From the NCBI RefSeq assembly GCF_030412915.1, contig NZ_JAUHJR010000001.1:248001-312000 (forward strand): 64,000 bases of DNA. The letters run 5' to 3'. The notes beneath the pieces were generated by a model. The model did no database searches, had not been told where the DNA came from, and saw only the letters and a list, made by a program, of their open reading frames with translations. Numbering within the stretch: the first letter of the stretch is position 1; each line of letters begins with the position of its first letter. This stretch comes from Nocardioides abyssi. GTDB taxonomy: Bacteria; Actinomycetota; Actinomycetes; Propionibacteriales; Nocardioidaceae. Below are positions 50,647 through 59,551 of the stretch, piece after piece. Both the position numbers and the translations under genes were made by a program.

Positions 50647-51873
50647 ATGACGACCGTGATCCGGGACGACCTGACGACCGCCCCGCCCGCGTCCGCGGGT
50701 TCTCCGGGGACCAGCACCGGGACGGCGGTCGAGAAGGTCTACCCCGGCGGGCTGACCGCCGCGCAGGTCGAGGAGATCGGCCGTGAGCTCGACGCGATCC
50801 GCCAGGAGGTCCTCGACGACCGCGGCGAGGTCGACGCGGCGTACATCCGTCGGGTCATCCGCGCCCAGCGCGCGCTCGAGCTCGGCAGCCGCGTCGTGCT
50901 GCTCGCCGCCGGCCGCAACAAGCTCGCCTGGGTGATCGGCACCGTCGGGCTCACCACGGCCAAGGCGCTGGACAACATGGAGATCGGCCACAACGTCCTG
51001 CACGGTCAGTGGGACTGGATGCGCGACCCGAAGATCCACTCGTCCACCTGGGACTGGGACCACGCGTCGCCGGCCGCGCAGTGGAAGCGGGCCCACAACG
51101 AGGTCCACCACCGCTACACCAACATCCTCGGCCGCGACAACGACCTCGGCTACGGCATCCTCCGCGTCGACGAGGCCCAGCCGTGGCGGCCCCGCCACCT
51201 GATCCAGCCGGCGTGGAACTTCGTGACCGCGTGCATCTTCGAGTACGGCATCGCGATGTACGACCTCGACTTCGGCGAGCACCTGCGCGCGAAGAAGAAG
51301 ATGCCGCCCGAGAAGCGCGCCGAGGTCGTCACCGCGCTGCACAAGGTCCGCAAGCAGGTCACCAAGGACTTCGTCGTCCACCCGCTGCTGAGCGGCAAGG
51401 GCTGGAAGGCGACGCTCGCGGCCAACGCCGTCGCGACGCTGTCGCGCAACATCTGGAGCCACTCGGTGATCATGTGCGGCCACTTCCCCGAGGGCGTGGA
51501 GACCTTCGAGGAGGCCGAGCTCGACGAGCACGAGACCCGCGCCCAGTGGTACCTGCGCCAGATGCTCGGCTCGGCCAACATCTCCGGCTCGGCGTTCATG
51601 CACCTGATGACCGGCAACCTGTCGCACCAGATCGAGCACCACTGCTTCCCCGACCTGCCGAGCCGCCGCTACGGCCAGATCGCGCCCCGGATGCGTGAGA
51701 TCTTCGACCGCTACGGCCTCTCCTACAACGCCCGCCCGCTGCCCCAGCAGGTCGCCAGCGCCTGGCACAAGGTCCTCCGGCTCTCGCTGCCCAACGGCTG
51801 GCTGGCCGAGACCAACCGCCGCAACCTCGGCAGCCAGCTGCGCAAGCTCACCCGCGCCGAGCTCACCGCCTGA
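50647..51873 (+). CDS. Fatty-acid (acyl-CoA/acyl-lipid) desaturase
   Basis: A 408-residue membrane diiron desaturase. The three histidine boxes are HNVLHGQWDW (HxxxH), HNEVHHRY (HxxHH) and HQIEHHCFPD (HxxHH, with the cytochrome b5-type desaturase QIEHH form). Two hydrophobic pairs cross the membrane between them. It introduces double bases-free C=C bonds into fatty acyl chains using O2 and electrons from a reductase, which is not encoded nearby. The Gln-x-x-His-His third box groups it with DesA/linoleoyl-type rather than stearoyl-ACP enzymes. ATG 50647 starts the conserved part. Confidence 0.9.
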   Translation: MTTVIRDDLTTAPPASAGSPGTSTGTAVEKVYPGGLTAAQVEEIGRELDAIRQEVLDDRGEVDAAYIRRVIRAQRALELGSRVVLLAAGRNKLAWVIGTVGLTTAKALDNMEIGHNVLHGQWDWMRDPKIHSSTWDWDHASPAAQWKRAHNEVHHRYTNILGRDNDLGYGILRVDEAQPWRPRHLIQPAWNFVTACIFEYGIAMYDLDFGEHLRAKKKMPPEKRAEVVTALHKVRKQVTKDFVVHPLLSGKGWKATLAANAVATLSRNIWSHSVIMCGHFPEGVETFEEAELDEHETRAQWYLRQMLGSANISGSAFMHLMTGNLSHQIEHHCFPDLPSRRYGQIAPRMREIFDRYGLSYNARPLPQQVASAWHKVLRLSLPNGWLAETNRRNLGSQLRKLTRAELTA

Positions 51874-51917
51874 GCCTCTCGCTCGGTCGTCCTCCCTGGT
51901 CGCTGTTGCGGGCCTGG

Positions 51918-51978
51918 GTAGTCCGTGACGTCCGGCAGGCGATCCGGCTCGAATCACCTGCGGAACGTCACGGACTAC
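51918..51978. repeat. 61-bp palindromic element, copy 2
   Basis: GTAGTCCGTGACG (51918-51930) with a perfect inverted copy at 51966-51978. Total length and both ends are identical to copy 1 at 32427-32487. The 35-base middle (TCCGGCAGGCGATCC...CCTGCGGAA) aligns with copy 1 in reverse complement. Flanks GGG before and CCGG after are also shared. Confidence 0.85.
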
Positions 51979-52098
51979 GCCGGGGCCCGGCGCGAGCTGT
52001 GGAGAACGGAGTGGGAACCCGGCCGGCGGCGCGCCGGATGTGACCCAGGCCACACGGGTACGGGATGAGCCTTGCTCCGCCCCTCCCGGAGGTACGCC

Positions 52099-54327
52099 GT
52101 GCTCGCTCGCCTGCTGCCGTTCCCCGTCGCTGCGGCCCTCGCGCTGGGCGCACTCGCCGTGCCCATCGCGTCGCCGGCGGCGCCACCGCCGCCCGACCGG
52201 CCGGCCCGCGGCGAGAACTCCACGTGGACCGAGGCCGACAAGGCCGGCTTCGGGACCGCACGGACGCGTCGCAGCCGGGTCTGGTTCACGCTGCAGCGCG
52301 GACGCGTGAGCGAGGTGTTCGCGCCGGACCTGTCGACGCCGAGCGTGCGCAACCTCGAGCTCGTCGTCACCGACGGGCGGACCTTCACCGATCGCGAGAG
52401 CACGGACATGACGCACGCGACGTCGAGGCCCGACGAGCGGAGCCTGCGGTTCCGGCAGGTCAACACCGACGAGGACGGGCGGTACCGCCTGGTCAAGGAC
52501 GTCGTGACCGACCCGCGCCGCGACGCCCTGCGGGTGCGGGTCCGCCTGGAGTCGCTCGACGGGGCGGCGTACCAGCTGTGGGTGGTGCACGACCCGGCGC
52601 TCGACAACGGCGGCATGGACGACCGCGGCCGCACGGTGGGCGGCGACCGCCGCGGCCGGGCGCTCGTGGCCCACGACGCGGGTGCGGAGCGCGGCCGGGT
52701 GGCGAGCGCGCTGGTGGCGCGGCCCGGTCTCGGCCCGACGAGCAACGCGGTGGCCGGTCCGCGCGACGGCTGGCGCGACCTGCGCGCCGACCACCGGCTC
52801 GACCGTCGTCCTCCTGCGTTGCGGCGCGCGGGGAACCTCGTGCAGGTCGGCCGCGTCGCCGGCGTCGACGGGCGCGGCGACCGGCAGCGCGCGGTGCTGA
52901 CGCTGGGGTTCGGCACCGAGGAGGCCGGCGCCCTCCGAGCGGCCCGGACGTCGCGGCGCGAGGGCTGGGCGGCGACGGCGGAGCGCTACGACCGCCAGTG
53001 GCACCGCTACCTCGCCGGGCTCCGCGGGTCCGGCGGTGTACCCGCTGCGGCGGAACCCGTGCGGCGCACCTACCTCGCCTCCGCGCTCGTGCTGGCCGCG
53101 GCCGAGGACAAGGCCCACCCCGGCGCGATCATCGCCTCGCCGTCGGCGCCGTGGGTGTGGGGCGACGAGGTGCCCGACCTCTCGAGCCCGTCCGGGGCGT
53201 ACCACCTGGTGTGGGCGCGCGACGCCTACGAGTTCGGCACGGGGCTGTGGGCGATGGGGGACCGGCGGGCCGCGCGACCGGTGGTCGACTGGCTCTTCAA
53301 GGTCCAGCAGCGCCCCGACGGGTCCTTCCCGCAGAACTCCACGGTCGACGGCGAACCGGTGTGGGACGAGCTCCAGCTGGACGAGGTCGCGCTGCCGATC
53401 GTCCTTGCGCGGCTCACCGGTCGCACCGGGCCGCGGGCCTGGGCTGGCGTGCGGCGGGCCGCCGAGTTCGTCGCCGGCTTCCGCGACCCCGAGACCGGCC
53501 GGCGCGCGCCGTACTCCCCGCAGGGGCGGTGGGAGAACCAGGCGGGCTACTCGCCCAACACCATCGCCGGGCTGGTCGCGGGCATGGTGGCCGCGGCGGA
53601 CATCGCGCGGCAGAACGGCGCGCGGGCCGACGCTCGCCGCTACCTGCGGCTCGCCGACGCCTGGCAGGCGCGCCTGAAGCGGCTCACCGTGACGCGCAAC
53701 GGGCCGCTCGCCGACGCGGCGTACTTCCTGCGGCTGAGCAAGGACGGGCACCCCTCGCGTGGCACGCGGTACGCCATCGGCGACGGTGGTCCGGCCTCGG
53801 TCGACCAACGGCGGGTGGTCGACCCGAGCTTCCTCGCGCTGACCCGGCTCGGCGTTCTGCCCGCCGACGACCCGGTCGTCGCGTCGACGCTCCGGGTGGT
53901 GGACCGGGAGCTGCGGGTGGAGACCCCGAACGGGCCGTTCTGGCGGCGGTTCAGCTTCGACGGGTACGGCGAGACCCGCTCCGGTGGGCAGTGGCGGATC
54001 ACCGAGGACGGCTCCCGGGAGACCCTCGGCCGGGCCTGGCCGCTCCTCACCGGTGAGCGCGGCGAGCACGAGGTCGCCGCCGGCCGGGACGGCACGGCGT
54101 ACCTCGCCACCCTCGCCGCGGCCGCGGGTGCCGGCGACATGATCAGCGAGCAGGTCTGGGACGGCCGCGCGCCGACCGGCCGTCCGTGCTGTCCTGCCGG
54201 TGAGGGCACCCGCGCCGCCACCCCGCTCGTCTGGTCACACGCCGCCCTCGTCCGCCTCGCGTGGACCGTCCAGCAGGGCCGCCCCGTCGACCAGCAGGAG
54301 GTGGTGGCCCAGCGTTACGCCCGCTGA
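52099..54327 (+). CDS. Secreted GH15 glucoamylase/glucodextranase-like glycosidase
   Basis: A 742-residue exported glycosidase with a Sec signal (residues 1-25, AVPIASPAAP). An N-terminal super-beta-sandwich domain (about 30-290, ENSTWTEADKAGFGTA...) is followed by the GH15 (alpha/alpha)6 barrel. The barrel carries SPSAPWVWGDEVPD, YHLVWARDAYEFGTGLWAMG and the general-acid region NSTVDGEPVWDELQLDE. It releases glucose from alpha-glucans at the non-reducing end. GTG 52099 has GGAGG six bases upstream; a TTG at 52072 is in frame but lacks a ribosome-binding site. Confidence 0.85.
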   Translation: MLARLLPFPVAAALALGALAVPIASPAAPPPPDRPARGENSTWTEADKAGFGTARTRRSRVWFTLQRGRVSEVFAPDLSTPSVRNLELVVTDGRTFTDRESTDMTHATSRPDERSLRFRQVNTDEDGRYRLVKDVVTDPRRDALRVRVRLESLDGAAYQLWVVHDPALDNGGMDDRGRTVGGDRRGRALVAHDAGAERGRVASALVARPGLGPTSNAVAGPRDGWRDLRADHRLDRRPPALRRAGNLVQVGRVAGVDGRGDRQRAVLTLGFGTEEAGALRAARTSRREGWAATAERYDRQWHRYLAGLRGSGGVPAAAEPVRRTYLASALVLAAAEDKAHPGAIIASPSAPWVWGDEVPDLSSPSGAYHLVWARDAYEFGTGLWAMGDRRAARPVVDWLFKVQQRPDGSFPQNSTVDGEPVWDELQLDEVALPIVLARLTGRTGPRAWAGVRRAAEFVAGFRDPETGRRAPYSPQGRWENQAGYSPNTIAGLVAGMVAAADIARQNGARADARRYLRLADAWQARLKRLTVTRNGPLADAAYFLRLSKDGHPSRGTRYAIGDGGPASVDQRRVVDPSFLALTRLGVLPADDPVVASTLRVVDRELRVETPNGPFWRRFSFDGYGETRSGGQWRITEDGSRETLGRAWPLLTGERGEHEVAAGRDGTAYLATLAAAAGAGDMISEQVWDGRAPTGRPCCPAGEGTRAATPLVWSHAALVRLAWTVQQGRPVDQQEVVAQRYAR

Positions 54328-54394
54328 GCCCGCGGGTGAGCCAAGGTCGGCCGGCGCGGCGGACCGGATCGAGGAGTGGCCCGACGACGCCGAG

Positions 54395-55195
54395 GTGGTC
54401 GAGCGGGTGCCGGTGCGCTCGTGCGTACGTCGCGGCGCGTCGATCGACCTGGTGCTCGACCGCGGCCGCGAGAACCGCTCGCAGTTCGTCATGTCGTTCG
54501 CCAAGGGCGGCCGCCAGGCGATCTTCTGGCAGACCGCCCGCACGACCAAGCAGGCCCGGCCCGCGGTCGCGGTGCCGACGGCCCGCGCGAGCGGGCTGAC
54601 CGGGCTGGAGGTGGTGGTCGACTCCCGGGAACGCTACGCCTGGAAGTTCCCGGACTCGGTGACCACCCGCCGCGGGCGGCTGGCTGCCGGTGACTACGCC
54701 GTGCTGAACGGCGACACGGTGGCCGGCGCGGTCGAGCGGAAGTCGGCTGCCGACCTGGTGTCCTCGCTGACGAGCGGGAAGCTGCGCTTCCAGCTGGCCG
54801 CGCTCGCGGCGCTGCCGCACGCGGCGGTGGTCGTCGAGGAGCGCTACGCGAAGACCATCCAGCACGAGGTCGTGCGCACGTCCGTGGTGGTGGAGGGGCT
54901 CACCGAGTGCCAGGTCCAGTTCCCGAACGTCCCGATCGTCTTCTGCGACACCCGCGCTCTCGCGCAGGACTGGACCTACCGCTTCCTCGCCGCGGCGTAC
55001 ACCCACGCCGGCCAGGACGACGCTGGGGCCGACTACTTCGGGAGGCTCGCCGCCGCCCCCGGCCTGCCACCCCGGGAGCCGACCGCCGCCGAGATCCGCG
55101 CCTGGGCGGTCGCCGAGGGCATCAGCCTCTCCGACCGGGGCCGGATACCGGCCACCGTCCGGGCGGCGTACCTCGACGCACACCCCGCCGGCTGA
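54395..55195 (+). CDS. ERCC4-domain nuclease family protein
   Basis: A 266-residue protein with an N-terminal beta domain (SIDLVLDRGRENRSQFVMSF...) and a central ERCC4/XPF-type nuclease domain: VVVDSRERYAW, GRLAAGDYAV, then the catalytic ERKSAAD (Glu114-Arg115-Lys116, Asp120). XPF-family nucleases cut structured DNA at junctions; the stand-alone bacterial forms are poorly characterised. The start is uncertain: GTG 54395 is the first in-frame start after the GH15 stop; GTG 54200 would overlap the previous gene by 128 bases. The C-terminus is followed at once by the 22-bp tandem array. Confidence 0.85.
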   Translation: MVERVPVRSCVRRGASIDLVLDRGRENRSQFVMSFAKGGRQAIFWQTARTTKQARPAVAVPTARASGLTGLEVVVDSRERYAWKFPDSVTTRRGRLAAGDYAVLNGDTVAGAVERKSAADLVSSLTSGKLRFQLAALAALPHAAVVVEERYAKTIQHEVVRTSVVVEGLTECQVQFPNVPIVFCDTRALAQDWTYRFLAAAYTHAGQDDAGADYFGRLAAAPGLPPREPTAAEIRAWAVAEGISLSDRGRIPATVRAAYLDAHPAG

Positions 55196-55217
55196 GGACA
55201 CGACCGGCCGAATGTGC

Positions 55218-55357
55218 CGACTCGGCCTGCCAAAGGTGGCGACTCGGCCTGCCAAAGGTGGCGACTCGGCCTGCCAAAGGTGGCGACTCGGCCTGCCAAA
55301 GGTGGCGACTCGGCCTGTCGGAGGTGGCGACTCGGGCTGTCGGAGGTGGCGACTCGG
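55218..55357. repeat. 22-bp tandem repeat, seven copies
   Basis: CGACTCGG recurs at exactly 22-base intervals from 55218 to 55350. The first four units continue CCTGCCAAAGGTGG and the next two have the TGTCGGAGGTGG variant; the seventh is partial. The array fills the gap between two convergent genes. Confidence 0.92.
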
Positions 55358-55360
55358 CGG

Positions 55361-56302
55361 TCAGGTGAGGTCGAGGACGAGCCGGCCGCGGACGCCGCCG
55401 GCGGCGAGGCGTTCGTGGGCCTCGCCGGCGCGGGCGGCGGGGACGACGTCGGCGACGCGAAGGGTGAGGACGCCGGACTCGGCCTGCTCGCGGAGGCCGT
55501 CGAGGAGGTCGGCGCGCTCGGCGACGTCGCGGACCCAGACGGCGTGCACGCGCAGGTCGCGCCGGCCGTCGCCCTGGTAGCCACGGACGGTCGCCACGGT
55601 GCCGCCGTCCTTGACCGCGGGCAGAGCCTTATCGTCGAGCACCGCGCCGTCGGCCAGCCCGTCGACGCCGTCGGGGTAGAGCTCGCGCAGCCGGTCGGCG
55701 ACGTCCTCGCCGCGGCGCACGACGACGTCCGCGCCGAGCGAGCGGACCAGCTCCTCGTCCTTCTCGGCCGCGTCGGCGACGACGGTGAGCCCGTCGGCCT
55801 TGGCCAGCTGCACGACGTACCCGCCGAACGCGCCGGCAGCTCCCGTCACTGCCAGTACCTGGCCGGGCTCGAGGGCCATCAGGTCCAGGGCGTGGCGGGC
55901 GGTGAGCCCGTTCATCGGCAGCGTGGCGGCCTCGGCCGGGGTGGTGCCGGCGGGCGCACGGACGACCGAGCCGGCCGGCAGCACGACGTCCTCGCGGTAG
56001 GCGCCATGGGCGCCCTGCGGCACGACGACCGCCATCACCGGGTCGCCGGGGGAGAGGTCGGTCGCGACGTCGGGGCCGACCTCGAGCAGCTCGCCGGCGA
56101 CGTCCATGCCGGGCACGTCCGCCACGTCGGCCGAGCGGTCGGCGTCGTGGCGCCAGCCCTCCCGCACGATCGTGTCGGTCGGGTTCACCGCCGCGGCGGT
56201 CACCCGCACGCGCACCTGTCCCGGTCCCAGCGGCTGCTGCGGGACGTCGACCTCACGCAGGGCCTCGGGCCCGCCGTACTCGATCACTCCGATGGCTCGC
56301 AT
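55361..56302 (-). CDS. Zinc-type alcohol dehydrogenase/quinone oxidoreductase (MDR)
   Basis: A 313-residue medium-chain dehydrogenase/reductase. GroES-like N-terminal domain (MRAIGVIEYGGPEALREVDVP, AVNPTDTIVREG, DVAGELLEVG) and a Rossmann domain with AVTGAAGAFGGYVVQLAK. No structural zinc cysteines are seen, which places it with the zinc-free quinone oxidoreductase/enoyl reductase branch using NADPH. ATG 56302 is preferred because GGGGACC lies just upstream; ATG 56311 is possible. Confidence 0.88.
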   Translation of the reverse strand: MRAIGVIEYGGPEALREVDVPQQPLGPGQVRVRVTAAAVNPTDTIVREGWRHDADRSADVADVPGMDVAGELLEVGPDVATDLSPGDPVMAVVVPQGAHGAYREDVVLPAGSVVRAPAGTTPAEAATLPMNGLTARHALDLMALEPGQVLAVTGAAGAFGGYVVQLAKADGLTVVADAAEKDEELVRSLGADVVVRRGEDVADRLRELYPDGVDGLADGAVLDDKALPAVKDGGTVATVRGYQGDGRRDLRVHAVWVRDVAERADLLDGLREQAESGVLTLRVADVVPAARAGEAHERLAAGGVRGRLVLDLT

Positions 56303-56313
56303 GGTCCCCATGT

Positions 56314-57072
56314 CTACGTCGGGCGATCAACCTCGACCGTGCCGGGCACGACGACCTCGGCGTCGACGGCGCACAGCAGCTCGCCGGTCGCGGCACGCGG
56401 GCGGTACGCCGCCAGCGCGGCCAGCACGCGACCACCGCGCTCGCCGGTGACCGGGTCGAGGTCGACCACGGCGCAGCGCGGCACACGCGAGGTGACCCGC
56501 ACCCGGGCCGGCCCCAGGTCGACCTCCCGGCCGACCCACGTGTCCTCGGCGTGGGGCTCGTCGGACCCGACCACGAAGGTCGGTCGCAGCCGCGCGGCCA
56601 GGTCGTCGACGCCCAGGCCGGTCCGGGCCGCGAGCTCGCGCAGCGTGCCGGTCGAGACGAGGGTGACCGCGCCGGCGTACACGACCCCGCGGCGGGGCGC
56701 CGCCGCGAGCCGGACCGGCTTGCCGAGGTGGGCCGACAGCAGCGCGGAGTGGGGGCCGTCGAGCAGGTCGAGGGTGACCGACCGGCCCCAGTAGTCGCAG
56801 GTGAGCACCTCGCCCGAGGATGACGCGGCGCCGGGGGCCGTCGCGCCCGACGGCAGGGTGAGCGCCGGCCCGTCGGGCGAGGGGACGGCGGAGACCGCGA
56901 CGAGCGACGGGTGCTGCACGGTGCGCAGCACCCGCCGCTGGTCGACGTCGACCACGCACCACGCCCGGTCGCCGACGGGTCCGGCTCCATCGAGCCGGAC
57001 CGCGTCGTACGACTGGTGCCGGGTGCCCTTGACCGGCGCGAAGCCGGCCCGGACCACCCGGGGCGCCGGCAC
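56314..57072 (-). CDS. MOSC-domain protein
   Basis: A 252-residue protein with an N-terminal MOSC_N beta-barrel (AGFAPVKGTRHQSYDAVRLDGAGPVGDRAWCVVD) and a MOSC domain ending RVPRCAVVDLDPVTGERGG, where the conserved cysteine sits. MOSC proteins bind the molybdenum cofactor or transfer sulfur to it (as in mARC and YcbX) and often act as reductases of N-oxidised compounds. GTG 57072 is two bases after the stop of the upstream acyl-CoA dehydrogenase gene, so it is likely co-transcribed with that pair. Confidence 0.82.
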   Translation of the reverse strand: MPAPRVVRAGFAPVKGTRHQSYDAVRLDGAGPVGDRAWCVVDVDQRRVLRTVQHPSLVAVSAVPSPDGPALTLPSGATAPGAASSSGEVLTCDYWGRSVTLDLLDGPHSALLSAHLGKPVRLAAAPRRGVVYAGAVTLVSTGTLRELAARTGLGVDDLAARLRPTFVVGSDEPHAEDTWVGREVDLGPARVRVTSRVPRCAVVDLDPVTGERGGRVLAALAAYRPRAATGELLCAVDAEVVVPGTVEVDRPT

Positions 57073-57074
57073 GC

Positions 57075-58220
57075 TCAGGGCAGCGGGTCGACTTCCGCGT
57101 GGTCACCCACCGACGCGGCGAGCGCGCGCAGGTGGTGCGCCGCGTCGCCGAGCAGGTGGTCGAGGAAGGTCAGCCGGCTGGTGTAGGCGCCGATGGAGTA
57201 CTCCGCGGTCATGCCGATGCCGCCGTGGAGCTGGATCGCCTCCTGGCCGATGTGCCGACCCGCGCGGGCGACCTGCAGCGACGCGCGCTGCGCGGCCTCG
57301 GCGATCTCCGCCGGCGACCCGGACGCCACGACCATCGTCGCCCAGACGGCCAGCGACTTGGCCAGCTCCAGGGAGATGTACATGTCCGCGGCCCGGAACG
57401 TCAGCGCCTGGAAGGTGTTGAGCGTGACGCCGAACTGCTTGCGCGAGGTGAGGTACGCCGAGGTGGTGCGCAGCGCGGTCTCCATCGCGCCCACCGCCTC
57501 GTTGCACGCCATGATCCGCGCGAGGTCGGTGACGGTGGCGATCGAGGCCGCGACGTCCGCGCCGGCCTCGCCGAGCGGCGTGGCGGGCGTGCCGTCGAGG
57601 GCGACCTTCGCCGCCCGGCCGCCGTCGTGCGTGGCGTACCCGGTGCGGGTCAGGCCGGAGGCGTCGCCGGCCACGAGGAAGAGGCCGGTGCCGCCCTCGG
57701 GCAGCATCGCGCTGACGACGAGCACGTCGGCGCGCTCGCCCTGGATGACCGGCTCCTTGACGCCGGTCAGCGTCCAGGTGTCGCCGTCGACCGAGGCGGT
57801 GGTCGCGGTGGCGTCGTTGGCCCAGCGGCGGCCGGGCTCGGCCAGCGCCGGGGCCAGCACGCTCTCGCCGGCGCTCAGCGCACCCAGCACCTCGGCCCGC
57901 TGCTCGGCCGTGCCGACCGCGCTGACCAGCCCGCCGGCCCACACGACCGAGGTCAGGTAGGGCTCGGGCGCGACCACGCGGCCGAGCTCCTCGGCCACGA
58001 TCGAGATCTCGACCGGGCCGGCGCCGACCCCGCCGTCGTCCTCGCTGAAGGGCAGGCCCAGCAGGCCCATCTCGGCCATCCGGCCCCACTGCGACTCGTC
58101 GAAGCCGGGGTCCTTGGCAACGGTCTGGCGTCGCTGCTCGTAGTCGGAGTAGGCCTTGCCGACCAGGCCGCGGACGGCCTCGCGCAGCGCCTGCTGCTCC
58201 TCGTCGTAGGTGAAGTCCAT
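57075..58220 (-). CDS. Acyl-CoA dehydrogenase, subunit 2 of an adjacent pair
   Basis: A 381-residue FAD enzyme of the acyl-CoA dehydrogenase fold. The N-terminal helix bundle opens MDFTYDEEQQALREAVRGLV, the middle beta domain follows, and the C-terminal bundle has QLHGGIGMTAEYSIGAY. The catalytic Glu of the classical enzymes is replaced or shifted at the usual position, as in the second subunits of heteromeric FadE pairs. It lies 22 bases after the other dehydrogenase of the pair (58243-59400). Confidence 0.9.
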   Translation of the reverse strand: MDFTYDEEQQALREAVRGLVGKAYSDYEQRRQTVAKDPGFDESQWGRMAEMGLLGLPFSEDDGGVGAGPVEISIVAEELGRVVAPEPYLTSVVWAGGLVSAVGTAEQRAEVLGALSAGESVLAPALAEPGRRWANDATATTASVDGDTWTLTGVKEPVIQGERADVLVVSAMLPEGGTGLFLVAGDASGLTRTGYATHDGGRAAKVALDGTPATPLGEAGADVAASIATVTDLARIMACNEAVGAMETALRTTSAYLTSRKQFGVTLNTFQALTFRAADMYISLELAKSLAVWATMVVASGSPAEIAEAAQRASLQVARAGRHIGQEAIQLHGGIGMTAEYSIGAYTSRLTFLDHLLGDAAHHLRALAASVGDHAEVDPLP

Positions 58221-58242
58221 GTCGAAGTCCTTCCCGTCCCGC

Positions 58243-59400
58243 TCAGAGGCCGAGGATCGTCTTGGCGATGATCTGGCGCTGGACCTCGTTGGACCCGCCG
58301 TAGATCGATGCCTTGCGGAGGTTGAGGTACGCCGGGGTGGCGCGGCGCGACCACCACGGGAGGTCGGAGTCGTCCCCGGCGCCGGAGGCCAGCGAGGCCG
58401 GTCCGGCGAGGTCGACGACGAGCTCGGAGACCGCCTGCTGCAGCTCGGTGCCCTTGAGCTTGAGCACCGACGAGGCCGGGTGCGGCTTGCCGTCGGCGGA
58501 GTGCGCGACCACGCGCAGCGCGGTCAGCTCGAGGGCGAGCAGGTCGTTCTCCAGCTCCGCGATCCGGCTGCTGAGCATCGGGTCGTCGAGCTGGTCGGTC
58601 TCGCGCGCCCACTCCTTGGCCTGCGCGAGCACGCGCTTGGTGCCGCCCACCGGTGCGACGCCGACGCGCTCGTTGCCGAGGAGGAACTTGGCCTGGGTCC
58701 AGCCGGAGTTCAGCTCGCCCACCATGTTCTCGGCCGGGACGCGCACGTCCTCGAACCACACCTCGTTGACCTCGTGGCCGCCGTCGATGAGCTCGATCGG
58801 GCGCACGGTCAGGCCCGGCGAGGTCATGTCGATGAGCAGCATCGAGATGCCCGCCTGCTTCTTCACGTCCGGGTCGGTGCGGACCAGGGTGAAGATCCAG
58901 TCGCCGTACTGACCCAGCGTCGTCCACGTCTTCTGCCCGTTGACGACGAACTCGTCGCCGTCGCGGACCGCCGTGGTGCGCAGCGAGGCCAGGTCGGAGC
59001 CGGCGTCGGGCTCGGAGAAGCCCTGGGACCACCAGATGTCGAGCTTCGCCGTCGCCGGCAGGAACCGCTCCTTGATCTCCTGGGAGCCGAAGTGCGCGAT
59101 GACCGGACCGATCATCGAGGCGTTGAAGGGCAGCGGCGCGGGCACGTCGGCGCGCTGCATCTCCTCGTGCCAGATGTGGCGGCGCAGCGGGGACCAGTCC
59201 TGGCCACCCCACTCGACCGGCCAGTTCGGGACCGCGATGCCGCGGGCGTTGAGCACCCGCTGGCTCTCGACGATCTGGTCCTTGGTCAGCTCGCGGCGCT
59301 CCGCGACGGCGTCGCGGATCTCCTGCGGGACCTCGGTGGTGAAGAACGTCCGCATCTCGTCGCGGAACGCGGCGTCCTCGGCGGACAGCTCCAGCTGCAT
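58243..59400 (-). CDS. Acyl-CoA dehydrogenase, subunit 1 of an adjacent pair
   Basis: A 385-residue acyl-CoA dehydrogenase of the FadE type: QGFSEPDAGSDLASLRT (FAD and substrate loop), VNGQKTWTTLGQYGDW, and the C-terminal IYGGSNEVQRQIIAKTILGL. It oxidises a CoA thioester to the enoyl-CoA with electrons passed to ETF. Together with the next gene it looks like an alpha2-beta2 steroid/branched-chain type enzyme. ATG 59400 has GGGAGGG six bases upstream. Confidence 0.92.
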   Translation of the reverse strand: MQLELSAEDAAFRDEMRTFFTTEVPQEIRDAVAERRELTKDQIVESQRVLNARGIAVPNWPVEWGGQDWSPLRRHIWHEEMQRADVPAPLPFNASMIGPVIAHFGSQEIKERFLPATAKLDIWWSQGFSEPDAGSDLASLRTTAVRDGDEFVVNGQKTWTTLGQYGDWIFTLVRTDPDVKKQAGISMLLIDMTSPGLTVRPIELIDGGHEVNEVWFEDVRVPAENMVGELNSGWTQAKFLLGNERVGVAPVGGTKRVLAQAKEWARETDQLDDPMLSSRIAELENDLLALELTALRVVAHSADGKPHPASSVLKLKGTELQQAVSELVVDLAGPASLASGAGDDSDLPWWSRRATPAYLNLRKASIYGGSNEVQRQIIAKTILGL

Positions 59401-59551
59401 CGGCAACCCTCCCGGCTCGGCGGCAACGGTCGTCCGACCGCGCGCACGCCACCGTAGCCGGGCGCACCGACCGCGCGCCTCGTGCCGGGCGCCCAACGGA
59501 CCCGGGCGCCCGCCCGCCGCCGGCCGCCGCCGGACACCAGGGAGCGGGCGG

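Noticed and set aside
55218-55357. CRISPR array
   Set aside because: The units are contiguous 22-mers without spacers, and no cas genes are nearby.
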